NCBI GenBank assembly: GCA_964478425.1
Contig: CAYZIB010000010.1
Location: forward strand, 1-44,787
Length of the DNA stretch: 44,787 nucleotides
Origin: CAYZIB01 sp964478425
Lineage (GTDB): Bacteria; Bacillota_I; Bacilli_A; Acholeplasmatales; WRBM01
Reading direction: 5' to 3'
Below the pieces are notes generated by a model, which worked only from the letters and a program-made list of their open reading frames with translations, was not told the origin of the DNA and did no database searches. The translations under genes and the position numbers were made by a program. Positions 8,100-17,438 of the stretch are shown here, one piece after another (within the stretch, counting starts at the first letter, position 1; each line of letters starts with the position of its first letter).

Positions 8100-9341
8100 A
8101 TGGAAAAAGTACTTATAATTACAAAACAAAATGAATTTAATAATTATATAATTGAAGAATTAAAAAACTTATGCTTTAGTTGTAATTTAGAAGTTATCGA
8201 TATAATAATACCTAAATTAGATATAATTAATTCTAAATATTATGTAGGAACAGGTAAAATAGAAGAAATAAAAAATTATATTGCTTTATATAATATAGAT
8301 ATTGCTTTATTTAATACTGAATTAACTCCTTCACAATTTAAAAATATTGAAGATTATTTAAATATTAAAATAATTGACAGAAGCATGCTTATATTAGAAA
8401 TATTTAGAACAAGAGCAAAAACAAAACAAGCAATGCTTGAAGTAGAATTGGCTCAGCTAAAATATTATCTACCGAGATTAAGTGGAATGAAATCTTTTAC
8501 AAGACAAGGTGGTAGTAGTGGTTCTTTTAGTTCTAAAGGACCTGGTGAAAAAAAATTAGAATTAGATAAAAGAAAAATAAATAATAATATTAACAATATT
8601 AAATTACAATTAGAAATAATAAAAAACAGAAGAAAACAAGAAAGAAAAAAAAGAATTCAAAATGAAATACCAATTGTTGCTTTTGTTGGATATACAAATT
8701 CTGGGAAGAGTACTACATTAAATACATTGTTAAAATTAACAAACAATCAAAATTCAAAAAAAGAAGTTTTAAGTAAAAATTTATTATTTTCTACTATTGA
8801 TACAACAGCAAGAAGAATAAAACTACCTGATAATCAAGAAATTATATTAGTTGATACAGTTGGTTTTGTTTCAGATTTACCAAAACATTTAGTTAGTTCT
8901 TTTAAATCAACTTTAGAAAATATTATAGATGCTGATTTGATAATCCATGTTGTTGATGCTACTAACAATTTTAAAGATAAACAGATTTTAACTACAAATA
9001 AAATTTTAGAAGAAATTAATGTTAATTGTAAAGATATAGTTTATTTATATAATAAGGCTGATTTATTAGATGATTCGTTTTATATAGAATATACTCCTGG
9101 TTTTTTATTTTCTAATAAAGCAAATATTAATCATAATTACTTAATCGATTTTTTAACAAAAAAACTTTCAAAAAATACGATATATAAAGAATTATTTATT
9201 CCTTACGGAAAAGAAAAAATTATTAACATTTTAAAAGAAGAATCAAATATAAAAGATATTTCATATACTGATTTAGGGACAAATATTAAATGTTATTTAT
9301 CAAATAAAACTTCAAATAGAATTAACACTTTACTTATTTAA
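8100..9341 (+). CDS. hflX: Ribosome-associated GTPase HflX
   Basis: HflX splits stalled or hibernating 70S ribosomes. The N-terminal HflX domain (about 1-180) has the YYVGTGKIEEI segment and, further on, the glycine-rich GGSSGSFSSKGPGEKK, then a coiled linker. The G domain has G1 GYTNSGKST, the switch region around TIDTTARR, G3 DTVGF and G4 NKAD. About 413 residues, normal length. A GTG 12 bases upstream is in frame but is itself part of the GTGAGG ribosome site, so the ATG at 8100 is used. It is the only plus-strand gene left of oriC, with its own promoter, and shares a bidirectional terminator with the convergent lipoprotein gene. Confidence 0.95.
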   Translation: MEKVLIITKQNEFNNYIIEELKNLCFSCNLEVIDIIIPKLDIINSKYYVGTGKIEEIKNYIALYNIDIALFNTELTPSQFKNIEDYLNIKIIDRSMLILEIFRTRAKTKQAMLEVELAQLKYYLPRLSGMKSFTRQGGSSGSFSSKGPGEKKLELDKRKINNNINNIKLQLEIIKNRRKQERKKRIQNEIPIVAFVGYTNSGKSTTLNTLLKLTNNQNSKKEVLSKNLLFSTIDTTARRIKLPDNQEIILVDTVGFVSDLPKHLVSSFKSTLENIIDADLIIHVVDATNNFKDKQILTTNKILEEINVNCKDIVYLYNKADLLDDSFYIEYTPGFLFSNKANINHNYLIDFLTKKLSKNTIYKELFIPYGKEKIINILKEESNIKDISYTDLGTNIKCYLSNKTSNRINTLLI

Positions 9342-9368
9342 AAAAAAAGACAAAAATGTCTTTTTTTT
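9341..9368. terminator. Bidirectional terminator between hflX and the lipoprotein gene
   Basis: A 12-bp stem (A8-GACA with TGTC-T8) around an AAAA loop sits between two convergent stop codons. A- and T-runs on both sides let it work in either direction. Confidence 0.9.
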
Positions 9369-10122
9369 ATTCAAATCTATTTGCTCTTGGAATATAAATA
9401 TCATCAACATTATAATAAAATCTTATTAATGTATATGATGTATCATATTCTACTTCTTTAGTTTCTTCTTCTTTACTACAACTATTACATTTATCTATAC
9501 AATCTTGAACAGAATTACTTTTACTTTGTTTTACTGTTTCTTCTTTTTCTTTTTTAGAATTAATTTCTATTTTATAAAATAAATTATCTTTTAAAATTAT
9601 ATTAATATCATTTTCCCATTCATCAGTAACATTTTCATATTGTATTTTTATTTGATCATCATATTTAATTCCTGTTAAATTTGTATAATCATTTAAATAA
9701 TTGCTATTTTCTAATGAACCATAAATAACATACGTAATCATAAATTGAATATATGTTTCTATATCCGATCTATTAATTTCTTGTTTTAATTTAATCTCAT
9801 CTTCTTCGCTTAAAACATAATATTTATCATCATTATTAGGTGATCCTATATACATTTTAATTTTTTTATCTTTTGAATCAATATTAAGATAAAATTTATC
9901 TTCATTTATATTATATTTTAATATTAATGATGTAACTTCTTCTTTATTATCAATTATTTCTTTATTAAAAATTTCTAATTGTAATTCGTCTTTTGAAGAA
10001 AGATCAGTTAATGAATTTTCTATTTTTTCTATTACTATATCTTCATCTAATGTTTTATAAGAACTATTATTACAACCTAAAAAACACAAACATAAAACTA
10101 TAATAAATAATATTTTTTTCAT
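9367..10122 (-). CDS. Putative lipoprotein of unknown function
   Basis: 251 residues. The N-terminus is a lipoprotein signal: MKKILFIIVLCLCFLGC, with the lipobox Cys at position 17. The mature part is acidic and Lys-rich, probably mixed alpha/beta, with no enzyme motif I recognise. A cluster CIDKCNSC near residue 205 has three cysteines in ten residues and could form a disulfide or bind a metal. Downstream of it is an aromatic-rich C-terminus. It is transcribed alone: promoter TGATATAAT upstream, terminator after it. The ribosome site AGGGAGTG is 8 bases before ATG. Function cannot be assigned. Confidence 0.7.
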   Translation of the reverse strand: MKKILFIIVLCLCFLGCNNSSYKTLDEDIVIEKIENSLTDLSSKDELQLEIFNKEIIDNKEEVTSLILKYNINEDKFYLNIDSKDKKIKMYIGSPNNDDKYYVLSEEDEIKLKQEINRSDIETYIQFMITYVIYGSLENSNYLNDYTNLTGIKYDDQIKIQYENVTDEWENDINIILKDNLFYKIEINSKKEKEETVKQSKSNSVQDCIDKCNSCSKEEETKEVEYDTSYTLIRFYYNVDDIYIPRANRFE

Positions 10123-10146
10123 ATGTTCACTCCCTTTTATATTAAT

Positions 10147-10155
10147 ATTATATCA
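10147..10155 (-). promoter_or_regulatory. Extended -10 promoter of the lipoprotein gene
   Basis: Minus-strand TGATATAAT (hexamer 10147-10152), about 25 bases before the ATG. No recognisable -35. Confidence 0.6.
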
Positions 10156-10189
10156 TATAAAAAAATATTACTAGGTTTTATATTTTAAA

Positions 10190-10215
10190 AAAAAATCACA
10201 AAAATGTGATTTTTT
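10190..10215 (-). terminator. Terminator of the fba unit
   Basis: An 11-bp stem (A6-TCACA with TGTGA-T6) and an AAAA loop directly overlap the stop codon of the 171-residue protein; a T-run follows on the minus strand. Confidence 0.85.
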
Positions 10216-10729
10216 AATATAAATCTATTTTTAACATCTCAGCTATCTTATTATAGACATTAACCATATCAATATTTTCTATTTTATTTTTAACATATAT
10301 TTTATTAATTTCTTTTAAAACAATATCATATAATTCATCTGATACTGTATTTTTACTTTTTAAAGCAGTAAAAACATCTTCTTCTAACATTTTTATTTTA
10401 TCTAAATCTTTTACATTTTCAAATTCATTTAAATTTTCATTAATATAAATCATTAATAAAATTGTTTTTGAATTTTTAAAAAACAATTTGTAATCATTAT
10501 TATAAAATGTTTTTGCCCAAATTTTTAAAGAACTAATTTGATTTTCAATAAATTGAAATCCCATTTCAAATATTACTTCAAAATCGTCATCTAATTTATC
10601 ATTTTTTGATAAATTATCTAATACTTCAAATATTACTTCATATCTATCATAAATATATGTTTTTTTATATTCATCTAAAATATCTTTTTCTTCAATTAAC
10701 CAAGATTTATAATCAGAAATATTATTCAT
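10214..10729 (-). CDS. Conserved-looking acidic helical protein of unknown function, coupled to fba
   Basis: 171 residues, rich in Asp, Glu, Lys and Ile, predicted almost entirely helical, with no signal peptide, membrane span or known motif. The composition suggests a cytoplasmic all-helical bundle. Its ATG shares a base with the stop codon of fba (TAATG), a classic translational coupling, and the unit ends in a strong hairpin immediately after it. It is therefore expressed with fructose-bisphosphate aldolase, but no functional link can be read from the sequence. Confidence 0.65.
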   Translation of the reverse strand: MNNISDYKSWLIEEKDILDEYKKTYIYDRYEVIFEVLDNLSKNDKLDDDFEVIFEMGFQFIENQISSLKIWAKTFYNNDYKLFFKNSKTILLMIYINENLNEFENVKDLDKIKMLEEDVFTALKSKNTVSDELYDIVLKEINKIYVKNKIENIDMVNVYNKIAEMLKIDLY

Positions 10730-11595
10730 TAAGCTCTATTGATAGATCCAAATAATTCCATTTTTTCTTTAACAGTTTGTTTAATAGCTTCAAAACCATC
10801 TTTTAATAATTTTCTTGGATCATATCCTTTACCTTCTAAATCTTTACCAGCTTCAATATATTTTCTTGTGGCTGTTTGGAAAGCTAATTGACATTCTGTA
10901 TTAACATTAATTTTAGCAACACCTAATGAAATTGCTTTTTTAATCATTTCTTCAGGAATTCCTGATCCACCATGTAATACTAAAGGCATATTTCCAGTTA
11001 ATTTTTGAATTTCTTCTAATGTTTCAAAACTTAATCCTTGCCAGTTTGCAGGATATTTTCCATGAATATTACCAATACCTGCTGCTAACATATCAACACC
11101 TAAATCTGCAATCATTTTACATTCTTTAGGATCAGCACATTCACCTCTACCAGCAACACCATCTTCTTCTCCACCAATTGATCCTACTTCAGCTTCTACT
11201 GAAATACCATTTGCATGGGCTAAAGAGATTATTTCTTTTGTTTTTTCAATATTTTCTTCGATTCCATAATGACTTCCATCAAACATAACAGAAGTTAAAC
11301 CATCACGAATTGCTTTTTGAGCACCTTCATAACTACCATGATCTAAATGTACAGCAACTGGAACTGTTATATTTAATTCTTCAACCATTCCTTTTACCAT
11401 ACCCATTACTGTTTTAAATCCACACATATATTTATTAGCACCTTCAGATAATCCTAAAATAACTGGTGAATTATTTTCTTGAGCTGTTAATAATATAGCT
11501 TTTGTCCATTCTAAGTTATTAATATTAAATTGTCCTACAGCATATCCTTCTTTTCTTGCTTTTTCAATCATTTCTTTTGCATTAACTAACGCCAT
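10729..11595 (-). CDS. fba: Class II fructose-1,6-bisphosphate aldolase
   Basis: A zinc-dependent aldolase of glycolysis and gluconeogenesis that cleaves fructose 1,6-bisphosphate to DHAP and glyceraldehyde 3-phosphate. Family landmarks are GQFNINN near the start, the catalytic Asp and first zinc His in VHLDHGS, FDGSHY, EAEVGSIGGEEDG, the zinc His in IGNIHGKYP, VLHGGSG, and KINVNTE for phosphate binding. 288 residues, normal for the Bacillus/Mollicutes type. Tagatose-bisphosphate aldolase is a close relative and cannot be fully excluded. Strong AAGGAGG ribosome site and a strong promoter in the gyrA-fba gap suggest high expression. Confidence 0.95.
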   Translation of the reverse strand: MALVNAKEMIEKARKEGYAVGQFNINNLEWTKAILLTAQENNSPVILGLSEGANKYMCGFKTVMGMVKGMVEELNITVPVAVHLDHGSYEGAQKAIRDGLTSVMFDGSHYGIEENIEKTKEIISLAHANGISVEAEVGSIGGEEDGVAGRGECADPKECKMIADLGVDMLAAGIGNIHGKYPANWQGLSFETLEEIQKLTGNMPLVLHGGSGIPEEMIKKAISLGVAKINVNTECQLAFQTATRKYIEAGKDLEGKGYDPRKLLKDGFEAIKQTVKEKMELFGSINRA

Positions 11596-11623
11596 TTTTA
11601 ATTCCTCCTTAAATTTCTATAAT

Positions 11624-11652
11624 ATTATATATTAATTTTTATTTTTTATCAA
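11624..11652 (-). promoter_or_regulatory. Promoter of fba
   Basis: TTGATA (11647-11652), a 17-base spacer and TATAAT (11624-11629) on the minus strand, with the AAGGAGG site downstream. No terminator separates it from gyrA, so read-through from gyrase is also possible. Confidence 0.8.
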
Positions 11653-11655
11653 CTA

Positions 11656-14130
11656 TTATAGTTCTTCATTTATAATTTCAGATTCTTCTTCAACTTCTTT
11701 TAAAGTAGTAATTACAGTTGAAACTTGTTGATCTTCTCTAAGTCTTATTAATTTTACACCTTGAGTTGCTCTACTTGTTCTTGTTATATCTTCTATATGC
11801 ATTCTAATACTTACACCTTTATTTGTTGTAATTATTAAATCATCTTCTTCATTAACTGTCATAATAGTACTTAATTTACCATTTTTTTCAGTTAAATTTA
11901 GTGCCTTAACACCTTTTCCACCTCTTGTTTGAAGTCTATATTCATCTATATAACTTCTTTTTCCAAATCCTTTATTAGTAACAACTAATATTTCTTGCTT
12001 TTCAGTTGATTCATCTGATAATGTCATTCCAACTAAATATTCATCATCTTTTAAACTCATACCTCTTACACCAGATGCATTTCTTCCCATATCTCTTACA
12101 TCTGTTTCTTTAAATCTAATTGCCTTTCCATTTGATGCTCCAAGTAATATATCTTTATTACCATCTGTTAAAGCTACTTTTAATAACTCGTCATCATCTT
12201 TTAATGAAATAGCTATTATTCCTGTTTGTCTAATATTTTTAAATGATTCAACAGCTGTTCTTTTTACTATACCTTTTTTAGTTACAAAGAATAAATATCC
12301 ACTATTAAAATCTTTAATATTAGTAAATGCAGCCATTTTTTCATCTTCTTGGAATGGAATCATATTAACAATTGGTATTCCTTTAGATGTTCTTGAACAT
12401 TCAGGTATTTGATATCCTTTAATTTTATAAACTCTTCCTTTATTTGAGAAGAATAATAAATAATCATGTGTTGAAGTTGTTAAACTAAATTCAACTTGAT
12501 CGTCTTGGTTTGTTTTTATTCCAGTTAATCCGGTTCCTCCACGATTTTGCGCTTTATAATTTTCAACTTTCATTCTTTTTGCATAGCCATTGTTTGTGAT
12601 TGTGATTAAAACATCATCAACCGGGATTAAATCTTCATTTTCAATAGAAACATCTTCATGTAAATTAATAGTTGTTTTTCTTTCATCACCATATTTATCA
12701 GATATTTCTGTTAATTCTTCAATTAAAATTTCTTTTTTATGATTTTCATCATTTAAAATTCTATTTAATTCTTGAACTAATTGTTCTATTTGTTCTTTTT
12801 CTTCTTTGATTTTTGAAATTTCAATTCCTGTTAATTTTTGTAATTTCATATCAAGAATATTTTTTGATTGAATTTCAGATAAACCAAATTTTTCCATTAA
12901 ACCATTTATGGCTTTTTCTGAATTTTCACTTTGTTTTATCAAAGCAATAACTTCATCAATACTATTTAATGCAATTATTAACCCTTCTAAAATATGAATT
13001 CTTGCTTCTGCTTTTTCTAAATCAAAAATTGTTCTTCTTGTAATTACTTCTAATTGATGTTTTATATATTCAACTAAAATAGCTTTTAATCCTAATACTC
13101 TTGGTTTATTATCAACCAATGCTAAGAAATTTATACCATATGATACTTGTAATTGTGTATGTTTATATAAATTATTTAACATAACATAAGGATTAATATC
13201 TTTTCTTAATTCAATTACTATTTTTATTCCTTTTCTGTTTGATTCATCTCTTAAATCTGTAATTCCTTCAATTGTTTTATTTTTAACAACTTCAGCAATT
13301 CTTTCAATTAATCTTTTTTTATTAACTTGATAAGGTATTTCTTTTACGATAATTGAACTTTTTCCATTTTGTGAATTTTCAATTATTTCTGTTTTTGATC
13401 TTATAACAACAGTTCCATTTCCTGTTTCATACGCTTGTCTTAAACCAGAAACTCCTAATAATTGCCCACCTGTAGGAAAATCTGGACCTTTAACATAATT
13501 AAATAATTCTTCTGTTGTAATTTCTGGGTTATTAATTACTGCGATTGTTCCATCAATTATTTCTTTTAAATTATGTGGTGGAATATTTGTTGCCATCCCT
13601 ACAGCAATACCTGTTGTACCATTTACTAAAATATTAGGAAATCTAGATGGTAATACAGCTGGTTCTTGTTCTGTTGCGTCATAGTTATCAATAAAATCAA
13701 CTGTGTTTTTATTTAAATCTCTTAACATTTCTAAGCTTATTTTACTCATTCTTGCTTCTGTATAACGCATGGCTGCTGGTTCATCACCATCAATAGAACC
13801 AAAGTTTCCTTGTCCATCAACTAATTGATATCTATATGAAAATTCTTGTCCCATTCTAACCATTGCTTCATAGATACTTGAATCTCCATGTGGGTGATAT
13901 TTTCCCATTACTTCCCCTGTTATTCTAGCAGATTTTTTATATGCACTACCTGGTGTTAATCCTAAATTATTCATTCCATATAAAATTCTTCTATGAACTG
14001 GTTTTAAACCATCTCTTACATCAGGTAAAGCTCTTGATACAATAACACTCATTGCATAATTTAAAAATGAGGTACGCATTTCATTTGAAATATTTATTTC
14101 TTTTATTGGTTTTCTTGTTTGTTCTTCCAT
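11656..14130 (-). CDS. gyrA: DNA gyrase subunit A
   Basis: The breakage-reunion subunit of DNA gyrase, which introduces negative supercoils with GyrB. 824 residues, normal length. The active-site tyrosine is Tyr123 in MRYTEARMSK. The quinolone region reads HPHGDSSIYEAM, with Ser84 and Glu88 intact, the susceptible-type residues. The C-terminal beta-pinwheel follows from about 500; its GyrA-box position reads QNRGGTG, with a similar QTRGGKG in a later blade. Pairing with gyrB (9-base gap) in the dnaA region supports gyrase rather than topoisomerase IV. AGGAGGT ribosome site. No terminator after the gene. Confidence 0.97.
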   Translation of the reverse strand: MEEQTRKPIKEINISNEMRTSFLNYAMSVIVSRALPDVRDGLKPVHRRILYGMNNLGLTPGSAYKKSARITGEVMGKYHPHGDSSIYEAMVRMGQEFSYRYQLVDGQGNFGSIDGDEPAAMRYTEARMSKISLEMLRDLNKNTVDFIDNYDATEQEPAVLPSRFPNILVNGTTGIAVGMATNIPPHNLKEIIDGTIAVINNPEITTEELFNYVKGPDFPTGGQLLGVSGLRQAYETGNGTVVIRSKTEIIENSQNGKSSIIVKEIPYQVNKKRLIERIAEVVKNKTIEGITDLRDESNRKGIKIVIELRKDINPYVMLNNLYKHTQLQVSYGINFLALVDNKPRVLGLKAILVEYIKHQLEVITRRTIFDLEKAEARIHILEGLIIALNSIDEVIALIKQSENSEKAINGLMEKFGLSEIQSKNILDMKLQKLTGIEISKIKEEKEQIEQLVQELNRILNDENHKKEILIEELTEISDKYGDERKTTINLHEDVSIENEDLIPVDDVLITITNNGYAKRMKVENYKAQNRGGTGLTGIKTNQDDQVEFSLTTSTHDYLLFFSNKGRVYKIKGYQIPECSRTSKGIPIVNMIPFQEDEKMAAFTNIKDFNSGYLFFVTKKGIVKRTAVESFKNIRQTGIIAISLKDDDELLKVALTDGNKDILLGASNGKAIRFKETDVRDMGRNASGVRGMSLKDDEYLVGMTLSDESTEKQEILVVTNKGFGKRSYIDEYRLQTRGGKGVKALNLTEKNGKLSTIMTVNEEDDLIITTNKGVSIRMHIEDITRTSRATQGVKLIRLREDQQVSTVITTLKEVEEESEIINEEL

Positions 14131-14139
14131 AAGTACCTC

Positions 14140-16038
14140 CTAAAAATCAATATTATCCGCTTTATCAGCGTTATCTTGAATAAATTTTTTTCTTGGTTCT
14201 ACTTCATCACCCATCAACATACTAAATACAGCATCTGCTTCCATTGCATCTGACATTTCTACTTTTAATAATGTTCTTTTTTCAGGATCCATTGTAGTTT
14301 CCCATAATTGTTCAGGATTCATTTCCCCAAGACCTTTATATCTTTGGATAGATAATTTTTGTCCAACTTCTAATTTTAATTTTTCTAATTCTTCATCACT
14401 ATAGCAATATTCTATTCTTTTTCCAATTTGCGCTTTATATAGTGGTGGTTGTGCAATATATACATATCCATTTTCTATTAAAGGACGCATATATCTAAAA
14501 AAGAATGTTAATAATAATGTTCTAATATGTGCACCATCAACATCGGCGTCAGTCATTATTACTATTTTATGATATCTTGCATTATCTATATTAAATTCTT
14601 CACTTATTCCTGTTCCAAAAGCTTGAATCATAGACATAATTTCATTATTATCTAACATCTTATCAAGTCTTGCTTTTTCAACATTTAATACTTTACCTCT
14701 TAATGGTAAAATAGCTTGATATTCTGAGTCTCTTCCTTGTTTTGCAGATCCACCCGCTGAATTACCTTCGACTATGTAAATTTCACATTGTGAAGCATCC
14801 TTACTTCTACAATCTGCTAATTTTGATGCAAATCCTAAAGAATCTAAAGGACCTTTTCTATGTGTTAAATCTCTAGCTTTCTTTGCAGCAATTCTTGCTC
14901 TTGAAGCTAATAATGCTTTTTCAATAATATTTTTTGCATCATTAGGATTTTCTAAGAAATATCTATCAATTCCTTCTCCTAAAATTTGACTTACTATTTT
15001 TCTTACTTCTGTATTTCCTAATTTTGTTTTAGTTTGGCCTTCAAATTGAGGATCAGGATGTTTCACAGAAATAATCGCAGTTAATCCTTCTCTTGTATCT
15101 TCACCAGTTAAAACTTCGTCTTTTTTAAATAAATTTTTTTCTTTTGCATAATTATTTAAAGCAAGTGTTAATCTGTTTCTAAATCCTTCTTCATGTGTTC
15201 CACCTTCTATAGTATGGATGTTATTTGTAAAAGAATTTATATTAGCAAGATATGTATCATTATATTGCATAGCAATTTCTACTGTTATATTATCTTGCTC
15301 ACCTTCAAAATAAATAACATTTTTATGTAATTTATTTTTTGTGCTATTTAAATAATTAACATATTCAATTATTCCACCATCATAACAATAATCATTATGA
15401 ATTATTTCTTCTTTTCTACTATCAATTAAATGAATTCTTAATCCTTTATTTAAAAAGGCTAATTGTTGAATTCTTTCTCTTAAAATTTCATAATCATATT
15501 CTGTAGTTTCTTTAAAAATTAAAGAATCTGCTTTAAATTCAATAATTGTTCCTCTTTTATCGGTTTCCCCTACTTTATTTAAGCTATAACAAGGTTTACC
15601 TCTTTCATATTCTTGTTCATATAAAAAGCCACCTGTATGAACTGATACTTTTAACCAACTAGATAACGCATTAACAACAGAAGCACCTACACCATGTAAT
15701 CCTCCTGAAACTTTATAACTTTTTCCGTCAAATTTACCACCAGCATGTAAAATTGTTAAAACAGTTTCTACAGTTGATAGTTTTGTTTTAGGGTGAATAT
15801 CTACTGGAATACCTCTACCATTATCTGTAACTTTAATAATATTATCTTTTTTTATTTCTACAAATATTTCATTACAATAACCTGCTAATGATTCATCTAT
15901 TGCATTATCTACAATTTCCCATACTAAATGATGTAATCCTCTTGGACCTGTTGAACCAATATACATTCCTGGTCTTTTTCTTACTGCTTCTAAACCTTCT
16001 AATATTTGAATATTTTCAGCATTATAATTTTCACTCAT
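14140..16038 (-). CDS. gyrB: DNA gyrase subunit B
   Basis: The ATPase subunit of gyrase. 632 residues, the short Gram-positive type without the E. coli insert. The GHKL ATP site is seen in EIVDNAIDE (catalytic Glu and Asn), DNGRGIPVD and GGLHGVGASV. The transducer domain follows, then the TOPRIM domain with EGNSAGG and DADVDGAHIRTLL (metal-binding Asp residues), and the C-terminal QRYKGLGEMNPEQLWETTMD. Its AAGGAAGTGA ribosome site lies within the end of recF, 4 bases upstream, so yaaA-recF-gyrB-gyrA form one operon. Confidence 0.97.
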   Translation of the reverse strand: MSENYNAENIQILEGLEAVRKRPGMYIGSTGPRGLHHLVWEIVDNAIDESLAGYCNEIFVEIKKDNIIKVTDNGRGIPVDIHPKTKLSTVETVLTILHAGGKFDGKSYKVSGGLHGVGASVVNALSSWLKVSVHTGGFLYEQEYERGKPCYSLNKVGETDKRGTIIEFKADSLIFKETTEYDYEILRERIQQLAFLNKGLRIHLIDSRKEEIIHNDYCYDGGIIEYVNYLNSTKNKLHKNVIYFEGEQDNITVEIAMQYNDTYLANINSFTNNIHTIEGGTHEEGFRNRLTLALNNYAKEKNLFKKDEVLTGEDTREGLTAIISVKHPDPQFEGQTKTKLGNTEVRKIVSQILGEGIDRYFLENPNDAKNIIEKALLASRARIAAKKARDLTHRKGPLDSLGFASKLADCRSKDASQCEIYIVEGNSAGGSAKQGRDSEYQAILPLRGKVLNVEKARLDKMLDNNEIMSMIQAFGTGISEEFNIDNARYHKIVIMTDADVDGAHIRTLLLTFFFRYMRPLIENGYVYIAQPPLYKAQIGKRIEYCYSDEELEKLKLEVGQKLSIQRYKGLGEMNPEQLWETTMDPEKRTLLKVEMSDAMEADAVFSMLMGDEVEPRKKFIQDNADKADNIDF

Positions 16039-16042
16039 TTTA

Positions 16043-17092
16043 TCACTTCCTTAATTTTAATATTTGTGCATTTTCTAATAAATTTTCTTTGATGTTTTTT
16101 AAATCTGTTGTTGTTATAAAAGTTTGAATATTTTTTAAAGAATTAATAATATTATTTTGTCTTTTATCATCTAATTCACTAAATAAATCGTCTAATAATA
16201 AGACAGGTTCTTTTTTTGTTTCATTTATGATATATTCAACTAAACAAAATTTTAAAGCTATTATAATTGATTTTTGCTCACCTTGAGATGAAAATTTAAT
16301 TACTTCTTGGTTATTTTTATAAATAATAAAATCATCTCTATGAATTCCATAATTTGTTGTTTTGGTTATTATATCTTGTATATTTTTTTCATTTAAATCT
16401 TTTAAATAAGAAGTATGGTCTATACTTGGTTTATAAATTATTTTTATTTCATCAGACATATTAAATATTTTTTTATAAGTTTTATTTATATATATATTTA
16501 ACATATCTAAAAATTCTTTCCTTTTTATTACAATATTACTTGCTACTTCTGATATTTGTTCATTTAAAATATTTAAAAATACTAAATCTGAATTAATATC
16601 TAATTTTTTTAACAATTCGTTTCTTTGTTTTAATATTTCGTTATATTTACTTAAGTTTTTTAAATAAATTTTATCTAATTTTGATAATTCGATATTTAAA
16701 AATCTTCTTCTTTCATTAGGAGAACCTTTTATTAAACTTATATCTTCAACAGAATAATAAACAACTAATAAATCTCCGATAAAATCACTTAATTTTCTTT
16801 TTTCAATTCCATTTATAAAAGTTTTTTTACCTAATTCGTTTATTATTATTTGATATTGTTTATCGAGAGTAATAAGCTTAATTTTAGCAAATTCTTTTTT
16901 ATTATAAATTAAATCAATATCTTTGTTTGTTCTATTTGATTTAATAGAGCTTACATAATAAATAGCTTCTAGAATTGATGTTTTTCCAGAAGCATTTTCT
17001 CCAATAAAAATAACAATATCTTTATTAAAATCAATTTCTAATTTTTCGTGAATTCTAAAATTTGATAATTCTATTTTTTTTATTTTAGACAA
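16043..17092 (-). CDS. recF: DNA replication and repair protein RecF
   Basis: An SMC-like ABC ATPase that loads RecA at gaps with RecO and RecR. Walker A is GENASGKTS, the signature SSQGEQKS and Walker B LLLDDLFSELD; the family's IELSNFRIHEKLEI start is clear. The best start is a TTG at 17092: it gives the usual (M)SKIKKIELSNF N-terminus and lies 9 bases after GGAG, overlapping the end of yaaA by 8 bases. A further upstream TTG (17116) would add eight residues without family support. About 349 residues, slightly short of the usual 360-370. Confidence 0.93.
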   Translation of the reverse strand: MSKIKKIELSNFRIHEKLEIDFNKDIVIFIGENASGKTSILEAIYYVSSIKSNRTNKDIDLIYNKKEFAKIKLITLDKQYQIIINELGKKTFINGIEKRKLSDFIGDLLVVYYSVEDISLIKGSPNERRRFLNIELSKLDKIYLKNLSKYNEILKQRNELLKKLDINSDLVFLNILNEQISEVASNIVIKRKEFLDMLNIYINKTYKKIFNMSDEIKIIYKPSIDHTSYLKDLNEKNIQDIITKTTNYGIHRDDFIIYKNNQEVIKFSSQGEQKSIIIALKFCLVEYIINETKKEPVLLLDDLFSELDDKRQNNIINSLKNIQTFITTTDLKNIKENLLENAQILKLRK

Positions 17093-17294
17093 TTTTAAAT
17101 TCTCCAAAATTAACAATTTTTATAATATCATTTGGATACAATTTTTTTCCTCGACGATTTTCTAATACATCATTTACATAAACTTTATTTTCTTGTAAAA
17201 AATATTTAGCCATTCCGCCAGAACTTATGATATTTTCGATTTTTAAAAGTTGACCTAATGTTATAAATTCTTGGTTAAGTTTTAATTTTTTCAT
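17085..17294 (-). CDS. yaaA: S4-domain RNA-binding protein YaaA/RlbA
   Basis: A 69-residue single S4 domain: GQLLKIENIISSGGMAKYFL followed by VYVNDVLENRRGKKLYPNDII, the alpha-L motif fold that binds structured RNA. It always neighbours recF in Bacillota; the proposed role is in ribosome assembly or replication-linked control and is not settled. A GTG 12 bases upstream is in frame but belongs to the AAGGTGGG ribosome site; the ATG at 17294 is preferred. It opens the yaaA-recF-gyrB-gyrA operon. Confidence 0.9.
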   Translation of the reverse strand: MKKLKLNQEFITLGQLLKIENIISSGGMAKYFLQENKVYVNDVLENRRGKKLYPNDIIKIVNFGEFKIV

Positions 17295-17318
17295 TTTATA
17301 ACCCACCTTACTTTTTAT

Positions 17319-17327
17319 ATTATATCA
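17319..17327 (-). promoter_or_regulatory. Extended -10 promoter of the yaaA-recF-gyrB-gyrA operon
   Basis: Minus-strand TGATATAAT (hexamer 17319-17324) about 25 bases before the yaaA ATG, right after the dnaN terminator. No clear -35. Confidence 0.65.
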
Positions 17328-17410
17328 TAATATAAAAGAAAAAAATAGCTTTTTTAAGAAGTTTTTTTTAAAACAAGGGTTTATATATATCTTTAATAAA
17401 AAAATTAAAT

Positions 17411-17438
17411 ATAAAAAAAATAAGACCGAAGTCTTATT
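17411..17438 (-). terminator. Terminator of dnaN with a UUCG tetraloop
   Basis: An 8-bp stem (AATAAGAC/GTCTTATT) closed on the minus strand by C-TTCG-G, followed by eight T. The stem includes the dnaN stop codon. C(UUCG)G is an exceptionally stable RNA loop, unusual among the other terminators here. Confidence 0.88.

Noticed and set aside
11656..16038. Topoisomerase IV (parC/parE) instead of gyrase
   Set aside because: Location behind recF, the GyrA-box-like QNRGGTG and subunit lengths favour gyrase.
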